Positions 7,705-17,680 of a stretch of 38,289 nt of DNA are shown here, piece after piece (the first letter of the stretch is position 1; every line of letters starts with the position of its first letter). Under the pieces are notes generated by a model that worked only from the letters and a program-made list of their open reading frames with translations, was not told where the DNA came from and did not search any database. The position numbers and the translations under genes are program-made. Source of the stretch: Bryobacterales bacterium (GTDB lineage: Bacteria > Acidobacteriota > Terriglobia > Bryobacterales > Bryobacteraceae); the NCBI GenBank assembly GCA_003167255.1, contig PMTR01000157.1, positions 1-38,289 on the forward strand. The letters run 5' to 3'.

Positions 7705-7733
7705 CAGGTTTAGGTTTTTCTTCCCTAACAGGC

Positions 7734-8129
7734 ATGCCTACCTCACTGACGGAGACGTATTTTCCCGTTCTGCTTCAGGCTCTGCTCGCGATGGCGCTGG
7801 CGGCGGGACTGCTGACGGCGTCGTACCTGCTGGGCAAGCGGGTGCGCAACAAGGTAAAAGATATGCCGTATGAATCGGGCATTGTGCCGACCGGGGACGC
7901 GCGGCAACGATTCAGCGTGAAGTTTTACCTGGTGGGGATGCTCTTCATCCTGTTCGATATTGAGGCGATTTTCCTGTATCCGTGGGCGGTGGTGTTCCGC
8001 GATCTGCGGATGGCGGGATTCGTAGAAATGCTGATCTTTGTGGTTTTGATTCTTTCGGGATTCTTCTATATCTGGAAGAAGGGGGCGCTGGACTGGTCGA
8101 AGCCCGAAGGCGCCGGCCGGAAGCAGTAA
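7734..8129 (+). CDS. nuoA: NADH-quinone oxidoreductase subunit A
   Basis: Membrane subunit of respiratory complex I, lying near the quinone channel. The 131 residues hold three transmembrane helices: about 11-31 (LLQALLAMALAAGLLTASYL), 60-82 and 87-108. The family signature LFDIEAIFLYPW is at about residues 68-79, with the conserved acidic pair needed for quinone-linked function. The cytoplasmic or periplasmic loop KDMPYESGIVPTGDARQRFS also matches NuoA. It is the first gene of the nuo run. Normally nuoB follows; here nuoC begins 10 nt later. Confidence 0.96.
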   Translation: MPTSLTETYFPVLLQALLAMALAAGLLTASYLLGKRVRNKVKDMPYESGIVPTGDARQRFSVKFYLVGMLFILFDIEAIFLYPWAVVFRDLRMAGFVEMLIFVVLILSGFFYIWKKGALDWSKPEGAGRKQ

Positions 8130-8139
8130 CAGACTCGAA

Positions 8140-8628
8140 ATGCTACCCGACAGCTTGCGACAACATGCCACGGCGGCGTCCGTGGAGGCCTTCGACGGCG
8201 ACGCCATCACCGGCGGCAACTGCGATCACAACGAGTTGACGCTCGAGATCGCGGCGGCAAAGATCGCGAGCGTCTGCGGCTTCCTGAAATACGACCAGGG
8301 ATTCGCGCGCCTCAGCACGGTGACGGCGGTGGACCGGTGTCCGGCGGAGCCGCGGTTCGAAGTGGTCTATCACCTGCACTCGGTGGAGCACAAACAGCGC
8401 GTGCGGTTGAAGTGCCGATTGATCGGGACGGAGACGAGCGGGACGGAGCCGGCGATCGATTCGGTGACCCCGGTGTGGCGCGGCGCGAACTGGTACGAGC
8501 GGGAAGTTTTCGACCTTTTCGGCATCCAGTTCCGCAATCACCCCGACCTGAAGCGGATCATGATGCCGGACGATTGGGAAGGCCATCCGCTGCGCAAGGA
8601 CTATCCGGTGACGGGGTCGAGGGTTTAG
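8140..8628 (+). CDS. nuoC: NADH-quinone oxidoreductase subunit C
   Basis: Peripheral-arm subunit (30-kDa type) of complex I, 162 residues. The C-terminal signature is clear: ANWYEREVFDLFGIQFRNHP, then DLKRIMMPDDWEGHPLRKDYP. The N-terminal half is the usual alpha/beta domain (FLKYDQGFARLSTVTAVDRC). It is not fused to NuoD, in contrast to E. coli. It follows nuoA directly, so the expected nuoB is absent. The next gene, nuoD, starts 3 nt after its stop. The complete domain and length indicate a working gene. Confidence 0.96.
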   Translation: MLPDSLRQHATAASVEAFDGDAITGGNCDHNELTLEIAAAKIASVCGFLKYDQGFARLSTVTAVDRCPAEPRFEVVYHLHSVEHKQRVRLKCRLIGTETSGTEPAIDSVTPVWRGANWYEREVFDLFGIQFRNHPDLKRIMMPDDWEGHPLRKDYPVTGSRV

Positions 8629-8631
8629 GCT

Positions 8632-9858
8632 ATGGGCGATCCAGTGAATCCGGAACAGACGGCCGTGGCGGAAGAGGAAAAACCGCAGACCGGTTCGCGG
8701 CGCATGGTCCTGAACATGGGGCCGCAACATCCTTCGACGCACGGCGTGCTGCGATTGCTGCTGGAGCTGGACGGCGAAACCATCATGAAGTGCGAGCCCC
8801 AGTTGGGCTACCTGCACACGGGGATCGAGAAGGAATTCGAGGTCAAGAATTATCAGCAGGCGGTGACGCTGACGGACCGCGTGGATTACCTGGCGCCGCT
8901 CTCCAACAACCTGGGCTACTGCCTGGCGGTGGAGAAGCTGCTGAGCTTGGAAATTCCGCCGAAAGCGCAATGGGTGCGCGTGATGCTGACGGAATTGACG
9001 CGGCTGAACAGCCACCTGGTGGGGCTGGGGACACATGCGCTGGATATCGGCGCGATGAGCGTCTTCCTGTATTGCTTCCGCGAGCGCGAAGACATCCTGC
9101 GGATTTTCGAGATGTTTTCCGGGCAGCGGATGATGACGAGTTATTTTCGCATCGGCGGGCTGGCGCTCGAGCCGCCGCGAGGCTGGCAAGAGCGGGTGAA
9201 GAAATTCATCGACACCTTTCCCAGCCGCGTGGACGAGTACGAGAACCTGCTCACCAACAACCGCATCTGGATGGGGCGCACGCAGGGAGTGGGCCGGATT
9301 TCGCTCGATGACATGCTGGACCTGGGCGTGACGGGGCCGATGCTGCGCGCGGCCGGGTTGAAGATCGATGCGCGCAAGGACGAGCCGTACTCGAGTTACG
9401 AGAAATTCGATTTTGAAGTGCCGGTGCGGACGGAAAACGACGTTTTCGCGCGGTACCTGGTGCGCATCGAAGAGATGCGGCAAAGCGCGAAGATTGTGCG
9501 GCAGGCGATGGACGGCATGCCGGAAGGGCCGTGGAAGGCCGATGACCAACACGTGGTGCTGCCGGACCGGGAAAAGATGAAGACGCAGATGGAGGCGCTC
9601 ATCTACCACTTCAAGATTGTGACGGAGGGGTTCCGGGTGCCGGCGGGCGAAGTCTACCAGGTGATTGAATCGCCACGCGGCGAGCTGGGATTCTACGCGG
9701 TGAGCGATGGGACGGCCAGGCCGTTCCGGGTACATATGCGGACGCCGAGCTTCGGCAACTTGCAGGCAACCTCGGTGATGGTGGAAGGGACGCTGATCGC
9801 CGATGTGATCGCGGCGATCGGCAGCATGGATTTTGTGCTGGGGGATACCGACCGGTAG
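8632..9858 (+). CDS. nuoD: NADH-quinone oxidoreductase subunit D
   Basis: Peripheral-arm subunit (49-kDa type) of complex I, 408 residues. With NuoB it forms the quinone-binding pocket. The region RRMVLNMGPQHPSTHGVLR (residues 23-41) has the His-bearing loop that contacts the quinone headgroup. GYLHTGIEKEFE and TELTRLNSHLVGLGT are further family signatures, and the tail DFVLGDTDR is typical of NuoD. Its normal partner NuoB is not encoded anywhere in the window. Translation is probably coupled to nuoC (3-nt gap), and nuoE begins 11 nt downstream. Confidence 0.97.
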   Translation: MGDPVNPEQTAVAEEEKPQTGSRRMVLNMGPQHPSTHGVLRLLLELDGETIMKCEPQLGYLHTGIEKEFEVKNYQQAVTLTDRVDYLAPLSNNLGYCLAVEKLLSLEIPPKAQWVRVMLTELTRLNSHLVGLGTHALDIGAMSVFLYCFREREDILRIFEMFSGQRMMTSYFRIGGLALEPPRGWQERVKKFIDTFPSRVDEYENLLTNNRIWMGRTQGVGRISLDDMLDLGVTGPMLRAAGLKIDARKDEPYSSYEKFDFEVPVRTENDVFARYLVRIEEMRQSAKIVRQAMDGMPEGPWKADDQHVVLPDREKMKTQMEALIYHFKIVTEGFRVPAGEVYQVIESPRGELGFYAVSDGTARPFRVHMRTPSFGNLQATSVMVEGTLIADVIAAIGSMDFVLGDTDR

Positions 9859-9869
9859 GTCACGGGCAA

Positions 9870-10352
9870 ATGACTTTTTCTCCACAACTCGAAGCGCGGT
9901 TCGCGAAGCTTCTGACAAGCTACCCGCCGGGGCGGCAGCGGTCGGCGATGATTCCGATGCTGCTTTACGCGCAGGATGAGCTGGGGCATATTTCCGACGA
10001 ATTGATCGAGGAAGTGGCCAAACGGGTGGGCGTGAGCACGTTGCAGGTGAACGAAGTGCTCTCGTATTACTCCATGCTGCACCGCAAGCCGCTCGGGAAA
10101 TTCCACGTGCAGGTGTGCACCAACATCAGTTGCCTGCTGCACGACGGCGATAAGCTGTACGAACATGCGTGCAAGAAATTGGGGATTGGGCACAAGGAAG
10201 TGACGGCGGACGGCCAGATCTCGATCGAAGAAGTGGAGTGCATCGGGGCCTGCTCGTGGGCGCCGGCCGTGCAGGTGAATTACGATTTCCACCATTTTGT
10301 AACGCCGGAGAAGCTGGATGAGCTTCTGGACGGCCTGAGGAAGAAGCCCTAG
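9870..10352 (+). CDS. nuoE: NADH-quinone oxidoreductase subunit E
   Basis: NADH-dehydrogenase-module subunit (24-kDa type), 160 residues, thioredoxin-like. It binds the [2Fe-2S] cluster N1a through Cys83 and Cys88 (VCTNISC) and Cys124 and Cys128 (CIGAC); all four are present. An N-terminal helical domain (ARFAKLLTSYPPGRQRSAMIP) precedes it, as usual. It lies 11 nt after nuoD and 3 nt before nuoF, consistent with the E-F-G NADH-oxidising module. Confidence 0.96.
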   Translation: MTFSPQLEARFAKLLTSYPPGRQRSAMIPMLLYAQDELGHISDELIEEVAKRVGVSTLQVNEVLSYYSMLHRKPLGKFHVQVCTNISCLLHDGDKLYEHACKKLGIGHKEVTADGQISIEEVECIGACSWAPAVQVNYDFHHFVTPEKLDELLDGLRKKP

Positions 10353-10355
10353 CGC

Positions 10356-11669
10356 ATGCTGTACAACGACCCCAGCCCGCTTGAGACGAAAGTGCTGACG
10401 CGCCGTTTCGGAATGGCGAATTCGGCGTCGATCGATACCTACCTGGCTACCGATGGGTACCAGGCGTTTCGCAAGGCGGCCGGCATGAAGCCGGAAGAGA
10501 TCATCGAGGAGATGAAGGCGTCGAACCTGCGCGGGCGCGGCGGCGCGGGGTTTCCGGCGGGGATGAAGTGGAGCTTCGTGCCGCGGATGTCGCCCAAGCC
10601 GAAGTACATCGTGGTGAACGCCGACGAAAGCGAGCCGGGCACCTGCAAAGACAGGGTGCTGATGGAGAACGACCCGCACCAGTTGATCGAGGGCGTGCTG
10701 ATCGCGGGGCTGGCGGTGGATGCGCACGCGGGCTACATCTATGTGCGCGGCGAGTATCGCTACCTGATCGAAGTCATGGAAAAGGCCCTCGCGGAAGCCT
10801 ACGAAAAAGGCTGGCTGGGGAAGAACATCCAGGGCACGGGTTTCGATTTCGATTTGTACGCGCACACGGGCGCGGGGGCGTACGAATGCGGCGAGGAATC
10901 GGCGCTGCTGGAATCGCTCGAAGGCAAGCGCGGGATTCCGCGCATCCGGCCGCCGTTTCCGGCGGTGGTGGGCGCGTTTCAGTGTCCGACGGTGCTGAAC
11001 AACGTGGAGACGTACTGCGCGGTGCCGGCGATTCTGCGCGATGGCGGCGCGGCGTTTGCGGCGCTGGGAGTGCCCAAGGCTGGCGGGACGAAAATGACCT
11101 GCCTGACGGGGCACGTCAACAAGCCGGGAGTGTATGAACTGAAGCTGGGTTTCCCGGTGAAGCAGATGATCGAGGAAGTGGGCGGCGGGATCAGGCTGGG
11201 CCGGAAGCTGAAGGCATTCATACCGGGCGGTTCGTCGTGCCCGGTGCTGACGGCGGAGGAACTGGAAGGCGCCACCATGGATTACGATTCCATGGCGCAG
11301 CGCAAGACCATGCTGGGATCGGGCGGTGTGATCATCATGGACGATCACACCTGCATGGTGAAGGCGGCGCTGCGGATCATGCGGTTTTACGCGCATGAAA
11401 GCTGCGGCTGGTGCATACCGTGCCGCGAAGGCACCACCTGGTTGAAGAAGATTCTGGAGCGGTTCCATGGCGGCGGCGGGACGCGCACGGACATCGACCT
11501 GATTGGCGATATCGCCAGGAATATGCTGGGACGGACATTCTGCCCGCTGGGGGATGCGGCGGCCATGCCGACGATTTCGATTGTGGAGAAATTCCGGGGA
11601 GAATTCGAAGATCACCTGAACGGCAAACCGTGCCCGTATGAGCACGAGACGCAGGCGGTAACGGTTTAA
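10356..11669 (+). CDS. nuoF: NADH-quinone oxidoreductase subunit F
   Basis: NADH- and FMN-binding subunit of complex I (51-kDa type), 437 residues. It oxidises NADH and passes electrons to cluster N3. The glycine-rich FMN/NADH site GRGGAGFPAGMKW starts at residue 60. NADESEPGTCKDR (88-100) is conserved around FMN. The [4Fe-4S] cluster N3 ligands are Cys350, Cys353, Cys356 (ESCGWCIPCREG) and Cys396 (FCPLGD). The first 25 residues vary within the family. Its stop codon (11667-11669) is directly followed by the nuoG ATG. Confidence 0.97.
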   Translation: MLYNDPSPLETKVLTRRFGMANSASIDTYLATDGYQAFRKAAGMKPEEIIEEMKASNLRGRGGAGFPAGMKWSFVPRMSPKPKYIVVNADESEPGTCKDRVLMENDPHQLIEGVLIAGLAVDAHAGYIYVRGEYRYLIEVMEKALAEAYEKGWLGKNIQGTGFDFDLYAHTGAGAYECGEESALLESLEGKRGIPRIRPPFPAVVGAFQCPTVLNNVETYCAVPAILRDGGAAFAALGVPKAGGTKMTCLTGHVNKPGVYELKLGFPVKQMIEEVGGGIRLGRKLKAFIPGGSSCPVLTAEELEGATMDYDSMAQRKTMLGSGGVIIMDDHTCMVKAALRIMRFYAHESCGWCIPCREGTTWLKKILERFHGGGGTRTDIDLIGDIARNMLGRTFCPLGDAAAMPTISIVEKFRGEFEDHLNGKPCPYEHETQAVTV

Positions 11670-13706
11670 ATGGCGGATCTGCTTAAGCTGACAATCGACG
11701 GGAAGGACGTGCAGGCGGCGCCGGGCACCCTGGTGATCGACGCGGCCAAGACGGTGGGGATCGAGATCCCGGCGTTCTGCTACTACGAGGGGCTATCGCT
11801 GCAAGCGGCCTGCCGCATGTGCCTCGTCGAAGTGGAGAAGATGCCGAAGCTGATGACGGCGTGCACGCTGCCGGTGGCCGAGGGCATGGTGGTGCGGACG
11901 GAGACACCGCAGGTGGCCACGGCGCGGAAATACATGCTGGAGTTCCTGCTGACGAATCATCCGCTGGATTGCCCGGTGTGCGACAAGGGCGGCGAGTGCG
12001 AACTGCAGGACATGGCCTTCCGCTACGGCGCGGGCGAAAGCCGATACACGGAAACCAAGGTGCATACGCCGGAGAAGCAGTTTTCGCCGGTGGTGTTCTT
12101 CGACGCGCCGCGCTGCATCCTGTGCTTCCGCTGCGTGCGCATCTGCAGTGAAGGGCTGGGCGTGGGCGCGCTGGGCGTGATCAACCGCGGAGTGTTTTCG
12201 GAGATCGCACCCAATCAGGGAGACCACCTGGAGTGCGACGAGTGCGGCGCGTGCATCGACATCTGCCCGGTGGGCGCGCTGACCAGCGGGGCTTACCGCT
12301 ACCAGACCAGGCCGTGGGAGATGACCCACGTCGGGACCATCTGCACGCACTGCTCGGACGGCTGCAAGACCACGCTGGGAACGCGCAACGACCGCATTAT
12401 CCGCGGCAACAATCGCGACCGGTCGGGCATAAACGGCGAATTCCTGTGCATTAAAGGGCGGTACGGATTCGATTTCTACGATCACCCAGAGCGGCTTCAG
12501 GCGCCGCTGCTGCGCACCAACGGAAAGCTGGAAGAAGTTTCGTGGTCGCGGGCGTTGTGGGCGGTGGCGGCGCGATTTAAGCAGACGATCGCGGAAGGCG
12601 GCAGCGTGGGGGTGATCGGCTCCAACCACACCACCAACGAAGAGAATTACTATCTGGCGAAATTCGCGCGAGAGATATTGAAGACCAACCACATCGACCA
12701 TCACCGCACCGGCGATGTGACCACGCTGCTGGACGCGTTGAGCGGCAAGAGCGGAACACTGGCGACGGTGGCGGACCTGTACGAGCGCAAGGCGGTGCTG
12801 GTGCTGGGCGCGGACCTGGCGCTGGAACATCCGCTGCTGGCTTACCAGATGCGCGCCAACTGGCGGCATCACAAGGCGCATATCTACGCGGTAACCGAAA
12901 GGCCGGTGCGAGAAGACCAGTACGCCACGGCGAGCGTGCGCGGGCGGGATTACGAAGGGCTGCGCGAGAAGCTCAAGGCAGAGCCGGAACTGGTAGTGGT
13001 GTTCGACGATTCTTACAAGGGCGACGATATCCGCAAGCTGGTGGAGTTCGGCGAAGGGCTGGGGATTCCGGTGCGGTACATCTGCCTGGTGGATGATTCG
13101 AATTCGCGCGGCGCGCTGGACATGGGGCTGGTTCCGGGGCCGGGCGGGATGAGAATCCCGGAGATGCTGGCCGAGGAATTGAGCGTGCTGTGGGTGGTGG
13201 GATCGAACCCGCTGAAGCCGGCGGCCGGCGGCCTGGGGGCCACGGAAAAGAAGTGCGGCTTCCTGGTGGTTCAGGACATGTTCCTCACCGAAACCGCGCA
13301 GCAGGCGGACGTGGTTTTGCCGGCGGCGTGTGCGTACGAGAAGAACGGAACCATCACCAACGTTTCGGGCGAAGTGCAGCGGCTGAAGCGGGCGGTCAGC
13401 ACCATGGGCGCAAAACCGGACCTGGAGATCATGGGGTTCATTGCGCGCGAGATGGGGATGGCGGCGGCGCTGGGGCCGTGGACGCCGGAAGCGGTATTTG
13501 AAGAAATTCGCAAGAACATTCACGGGTACGAAATTTCGTTGCCCGCGATTGAGATGGGCGGCGCGGCGCAGACCATGCCGGTGAACGGGAGGATTCCCGT
13601 GGATAACCGGCCGGATCTGGTGCACTCTCGCCATAACGGTCTGTTCACGTCCGGCACGCTCGGGCGTTATTCTAAGGTTCTGAAATCAGTGGTGGAAAGT
13701 CGCTGA
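11670..13706 (+). CDS. nuoG: NADH-quinone oxidoreductase subunit G
   Basis: Large iron-sulfur subunit of complex I, 678 residues. All cluster ligands are visible: N1b (2Fe-2S) Cys37, Cys48, Cys51, Cys65; N5 His97, Cys101, Cys104, Cys110; N4 Cys149/152/155 and Cys199, and the second ferredoxin-type set Cys159 with Cys189/192/195. A CTHCSDGC motif (Cys225, 228, 232) plus Cys260 (FLCIKGR) supplies the off-path cluster N7, which many lineages have lost. The rest is a molybdopterin-oxidoreductase-like domain without evident cofactor. It is shorter than the E. coli protein (about 908 residues), mainly at the C-terminus, as in many bacteria. In the normal path N5 hands electrons to N6a in NuoI, which is missing from this locus. 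Confidence 0.96.
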   Translation: MADLLKLTIDGKDVQAAPGTLVIDAAKTVGIEIPAFCYYEGLSLQAACRMCLVEVEKMPKLMTACTLPVAEGMVVRTETPQVATARKYMLEFLLTNHPLDCPVCDKGGECELQDMAFRYGAGESRYTETKVHTPEKQFSPVVFFDAPRCILCFRCVRICSEGLGVGALGVINRGVFSEIAPNQGDHLECDECGACIDICPVGALTSGAYRYQTRPWEMTHVGTICTHCSDGCKTTLGTRNDRIIRGNNRDRSGINGEFLCIKGRYGFDFYDHPERLQAPLLRTNGKLEEVSWSRALWAVAARFKQTIAEGGSVGVIGSNHTTNEENYYLAKFAREILKTNHIDHHRTGDVTTLLDALSGKSGTLATVADLYERKAVLVLGADLALEHPLLAYQMRANWRHHKAHIYAVTERPVREDQYATASVRGRDYEGLREKLKAEPELVVVFDDSYKGDDIRKLVEFGEGLGIPVRYICLVDDSNSRGALDMGLVPGPGGMRIPEMLAEELSVLWVVGSNPLKPAAGGLGATEKKCGFLVVQDMFLTETAQQADVVLPAACAYEKNGTITNVSGEVQRLKRAVSTMGAKPDLEIMGFIAREMGMAAALGPWTPEAVFEEIRKNIHGYEISLPAIEMGGAAQTMPVNGRIPVDNRPDLVHSRHNGLFTSGTLGRYSKVLKSVVESR

Positions 13707-13714
13707 GCCGCTCC

Positions 13715-14896
13715 ATGGACTCATTCATCGTCATCAGCCTGATTAAGGAAGTGGTGGTTTTTGGGGTGCTCTTGACCACGCTGGCTTACCTGCAATGGGT
13801 AGAGCGGAAAGTGATCGCGCACATCCAGGTGCGTCCGGGGCCGTACCGGGTGGGGCCGCACGGGTTGCTGCAACCGGTCGCCGACATCATCAAGCTGCTC
13901 ACCAAGGAAGACCTGGTGCCACCCTACGTGAACAAGCCGCTGTATCTGTTGGCGCCGTTTCTGGCGATGACCATGGCGCTGCTTTCTATTTCGGTGATTC
14001 CGTTCGGCCCGCAGATCCAGGTGGCGGGCTATCAGACGTACATGCAGCTCACGGATTTGAATATCGGCGTGCTGTTCGTGCTGGCGGTGTCGTCGATGGG
14101 AGTTTACGGAATCGCGCTGGCGGGCTGGTCTTCGAATAACAAGTACGCGCTGCTGGGCGGGCTGCGCAGCTCGGCGCAGATGATCAGCTACGAGCTGCCA
14201 ATGTCGCTGGCGATCGCCGCGCCGCTGCTGATCTCGAACACCTTGAGCCTGCGGGGGCTGGTGGAGAAGCAGGCGGGCGGCATCTGGAACTGGAACGTGC
14301 TGCACGGACCGTTTCCGCAGATCGTCAGCTTCATCATTTTCTTGATTGCGGCGTTCGCGGAGACCAACCGCATTCCTTTCGATTTGCCGGAAGCCGAGAA
14401 CGAGCTGGTGGCGGGCTTCCATACCGAGTACAGCTCGATGAAGTTCGCATCGTTCTTCATGTCGGAATACGCCAACATGATCACGGTAAGCTGCATGGCC
14501 ACGCTGCTGTTTTTGGGCGGCTGGGTGGCGCCGTGGCCGGCCGAATACGGATCGAGCTACGTGCCGGCGGCGATCTTCCTTTTGGCTGGCCTGGTGGCGC
14601 TCTATCACGGGTTCCACCCGGCGCGGCGGCGCGACGGATACACGCTTCCGGTCTTTGGCGTGCTGTTTTTGATTGCGGCGGCGGTGTTTCTGCTGCCGAT
14701 GGTGCAAAGCTGGCTGATTCCGCTGTTCTGGTTTTGCGCCAAGACGGGCGGGATTCTTTTCGGGTTTATGTGGATTCGCGGGACGCTGCCGCGCTTCCGC
14801 TACGACCAACTGATGGGCTTCACGTGGAAGTTTCTTTTCCCGGTGGCCATGCTGAACCTGCTGGTGACCGGTTTTCTGGTGGCATTGAGATCCTGA
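13715..14896 (+). CDS. nuoH: NADH-quinone oxidoreductase subunit H
   Basis: Membrane subunit (ND1 type) of complex I that forms the entrance of the quinone channel, 393 residues with about eight or nine transmembrane helices. Signatures: LQWVERKVIAHIQVRPGPYR, VGPHGLLQPVADIIKLLTKED (quoted short: GLLQPVADIIKLLTKED), the charged quinone-proximal loop AETNRIPFDLPEAENELVAG, and YSSMKFASFFMSEYANM. The next gene in nearly all operons is nuoI, but here nuoJ starts one base after the nuoH stop, with no room for nuoI. Confidence 0.97.
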   Translation: MDSFIVISLIKEVVVFGVLLTTLAYLQWVERKVIAHIQVRPGPYRVGPHGLLQPVADIIKLLTKEDLVPPYVNKPLYLLAPFLAMTMALLSISVIPFGPQIQVAGYQTYMQLTDLNIGVLFVLAVSSMGVYGIALAGWSSNNKYALLGGLRSSAQMISYELPMSLAIAAPLLISNTLSLRGLVEKQAGGIWNWNVLHGPFPQIVSFIIFLIAAFAETNRIPFDLPEAENELVAGFHTEYSSMKFASFFMSEYANMITVSCMATLLFLGGWVAPWPAEYGSSYVPAAIFLLAGLVALYHGFHPARRRDGYTLPVFGVLFLIAAAVFLLPMVQSWLIPLFWFCAKTGGILFGFMWIRGTLPRFRYDQLMGFTWKFLFPVAMLNLLVTGFLVALRS

Positions 14897-14897
14897 C

Positions 14898-15398
14898 ATG
14901 GACGTCATACTTTTTCTGGTCTTCGCGATTATCGCGGTGGTATGCGCCATCAACGTGGTGGTGCAGACGCATCCCATTTCGAGCGCCGTCTCGCTGGTGG
15001 GTGTGATGGCATCGCTGGCAGTGCTCTACCTGCTGCTGGGCGCGGAGTTTCTGGCGGCGGCGCAGGTGATTGTTTATGCCGGCGCGATCATGGTGCTGTT
15101 CGTGTTCGTGATCATGCTGCTCAACGCGGGGGCGGAAGCCAAGAAGGGCCGGTCGTTCACGGCGCAGTTGCTGGGATTGCCGCTGCTGGTGGCCTTCCTG
15201 GGGCTGATGGCGTACTTCGTCCAGCGGCTGTTTCCGCAAAGCACCATGGTGCACTTCGGCGGATTCAGGGGTGGCGGGGCGGCGGAAATCGGCCACGCGC
15301 TGTTCACCACTTTCCTGCTGCCGTTCGAGGTGACCTCGATTCTGATTCTGGTCGCGATCCTGGGGGCCATCGTTCTGGCGCGAAAGGAGATGGACTAA
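14898..15398 (+). CDS. nuoJ: NADH-quinone oxidoreductase subunit J
   Basis: Membrane subunit (ND6 type) of complex I, 166 residues with five predicted helices. The conserved helix-3 region AAAQVIVYAGAIMVLFVFVI (residues 54-73) carries the pi-bulge segment of this family, and it is followed by MLLNAGAEAKKGRS. The C-terminal helix is PFEVTSILILVAILGAIVLA. Its stop codon TAA overlaps the nuoK ATG by one base (15398), so translation is likely coupled. Confidence 0.96.
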   Translation: MDVILFLVFAIIAVVCAINVVVQTHPISSAVSLVGVMASLAVLYLLLGAEFLAAAQVIVYAGAIMVLFVFVIMLLNAGAEAKKGRSFTAQLLGLPLLVAFLGLMAYFVQRLFPQSTMVHFGGFRGGGAAEIGHALFTTFLLPFEVTSILILVAILGAIVLARKEMD

Positions 15399-15709
15399 TG
15401 CTGACGGCCGTTCCGATCTCCTGGTTTCTGACGTTGAGCGCGGTGTTGTTCGCGTTGGGCGTGGCGGGCTTCGTGTTCCGGCGCAACATCATCACGGTCT
15501 TCATGTCCATCGAGCTGATGCTGAACGCGGTGAACCTGAGCTTTGTGACCTTTTCGTACCACCAGAAGCAGGTAAACGGCCACCTGTACGCGTTCTTCGT
15601 GATGGTGGTGGCCGCGGCCGAGGCGGCCGTGGGGCTGGCGATTATCCTGACGATCTTCAAGAACCGTTCCACCTTGAATATTGACGACGTCGATTCGATG
15701 AAGAACTAA
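15398..15709 (+). CDS. nuoK: NADH-quinone oxidoreductase subunit K
   Basis: Membrane subunit (ND4L type) of complex I, 103 residues and three helices. The helix-2 segment VFMSIELMLNAVNLSFVTFS has the conserved Glu of the proton path (SIELMLN), and AFFVMVVAAAEAAVGLAIIL holds the second conserved Glu. The ATG overlaps the nuoJ stop by one base. The usual family start (a short hydrophilic N-terminus, then hydrophobic helix 1) agrees with this ATG, whereas the frame is open far upstream inside nuoJ only by chance. A palindromic repeat starts 7 nt after its stop. Confidence 0.95.
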   Translation: MLTAVPISWFLTLSAVLFALGVAGFVFRRNIITVFMSIELMLNAVNLSFVTFSYHQKQVNGHLYAFFVMVVAAAEAAVGLAIILTIFKNRSTLNIDDVDSMKN

Positions 15710-15716
15710 AGATATG

Positions 15717-15811
15717 TTCACCGCCGAGACGCAGAGACACGGAGAAAAAACTGAGATGTCCGATTACTGTGTTTCTCGTATTTCCCGGCGTCTCCGCGTC
15801 TCGGCGGTGAA
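15717..15811. repeat. Inverted repeat between nuoK and nuoL
   Basis: Arms 15717-15747 and 15781-15811 match in 27 of 31 positions (TTCACCGCCGAGACGC at the outer end), with a 33-nt loop. It fills most of the 117-nt gap, the only sizeable gap in the nuo operon. It resembles the widely dispersed 'gagacgcagaga' type of palindromic repeat. It may attenuate or stabilise the mRNA, or be a neutral insertion. Confidence 0.75.
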
Positions 15812-15826
15812 GGAATTCGGCTCCTA

Positions 15827-17676
<1,850 letters not shown>

Positions 17677-17680
<4 letters not shown>

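Noticed and set aside
7670-7735. Extended start for thiS at 7735
   Set aside because: The added 22 residues overlap the nuo promoter and are not part of the ThiS fold.
8143-9918. 591-codon open frame antisense to nuoC-nuoD
   Set aside because: It is a mirror of high-GC codon use; the translation is rich in His and Arg without any domain, and the sense strand carries well-conserved nuo genes.
9693-11645. 650-codon open frame antisense to nuoD-nuoF
   Set aside because: Same reason: no motifs, biased composition, fully covered by conserved sense genes.
11793-13634. 613-codon open frame antisense to nuoG
   Set aside because: No recognisable protein; nuoG has all its cluster ligands on the sense strand.
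14894-14898. nuoI hidden between nuoH and nuoJ
   Set aside because: Only one base separates the stop of nuoH and the start of nuoJ, and no CxxCxxC-type ferredoxin frame was found on either strand nearby.
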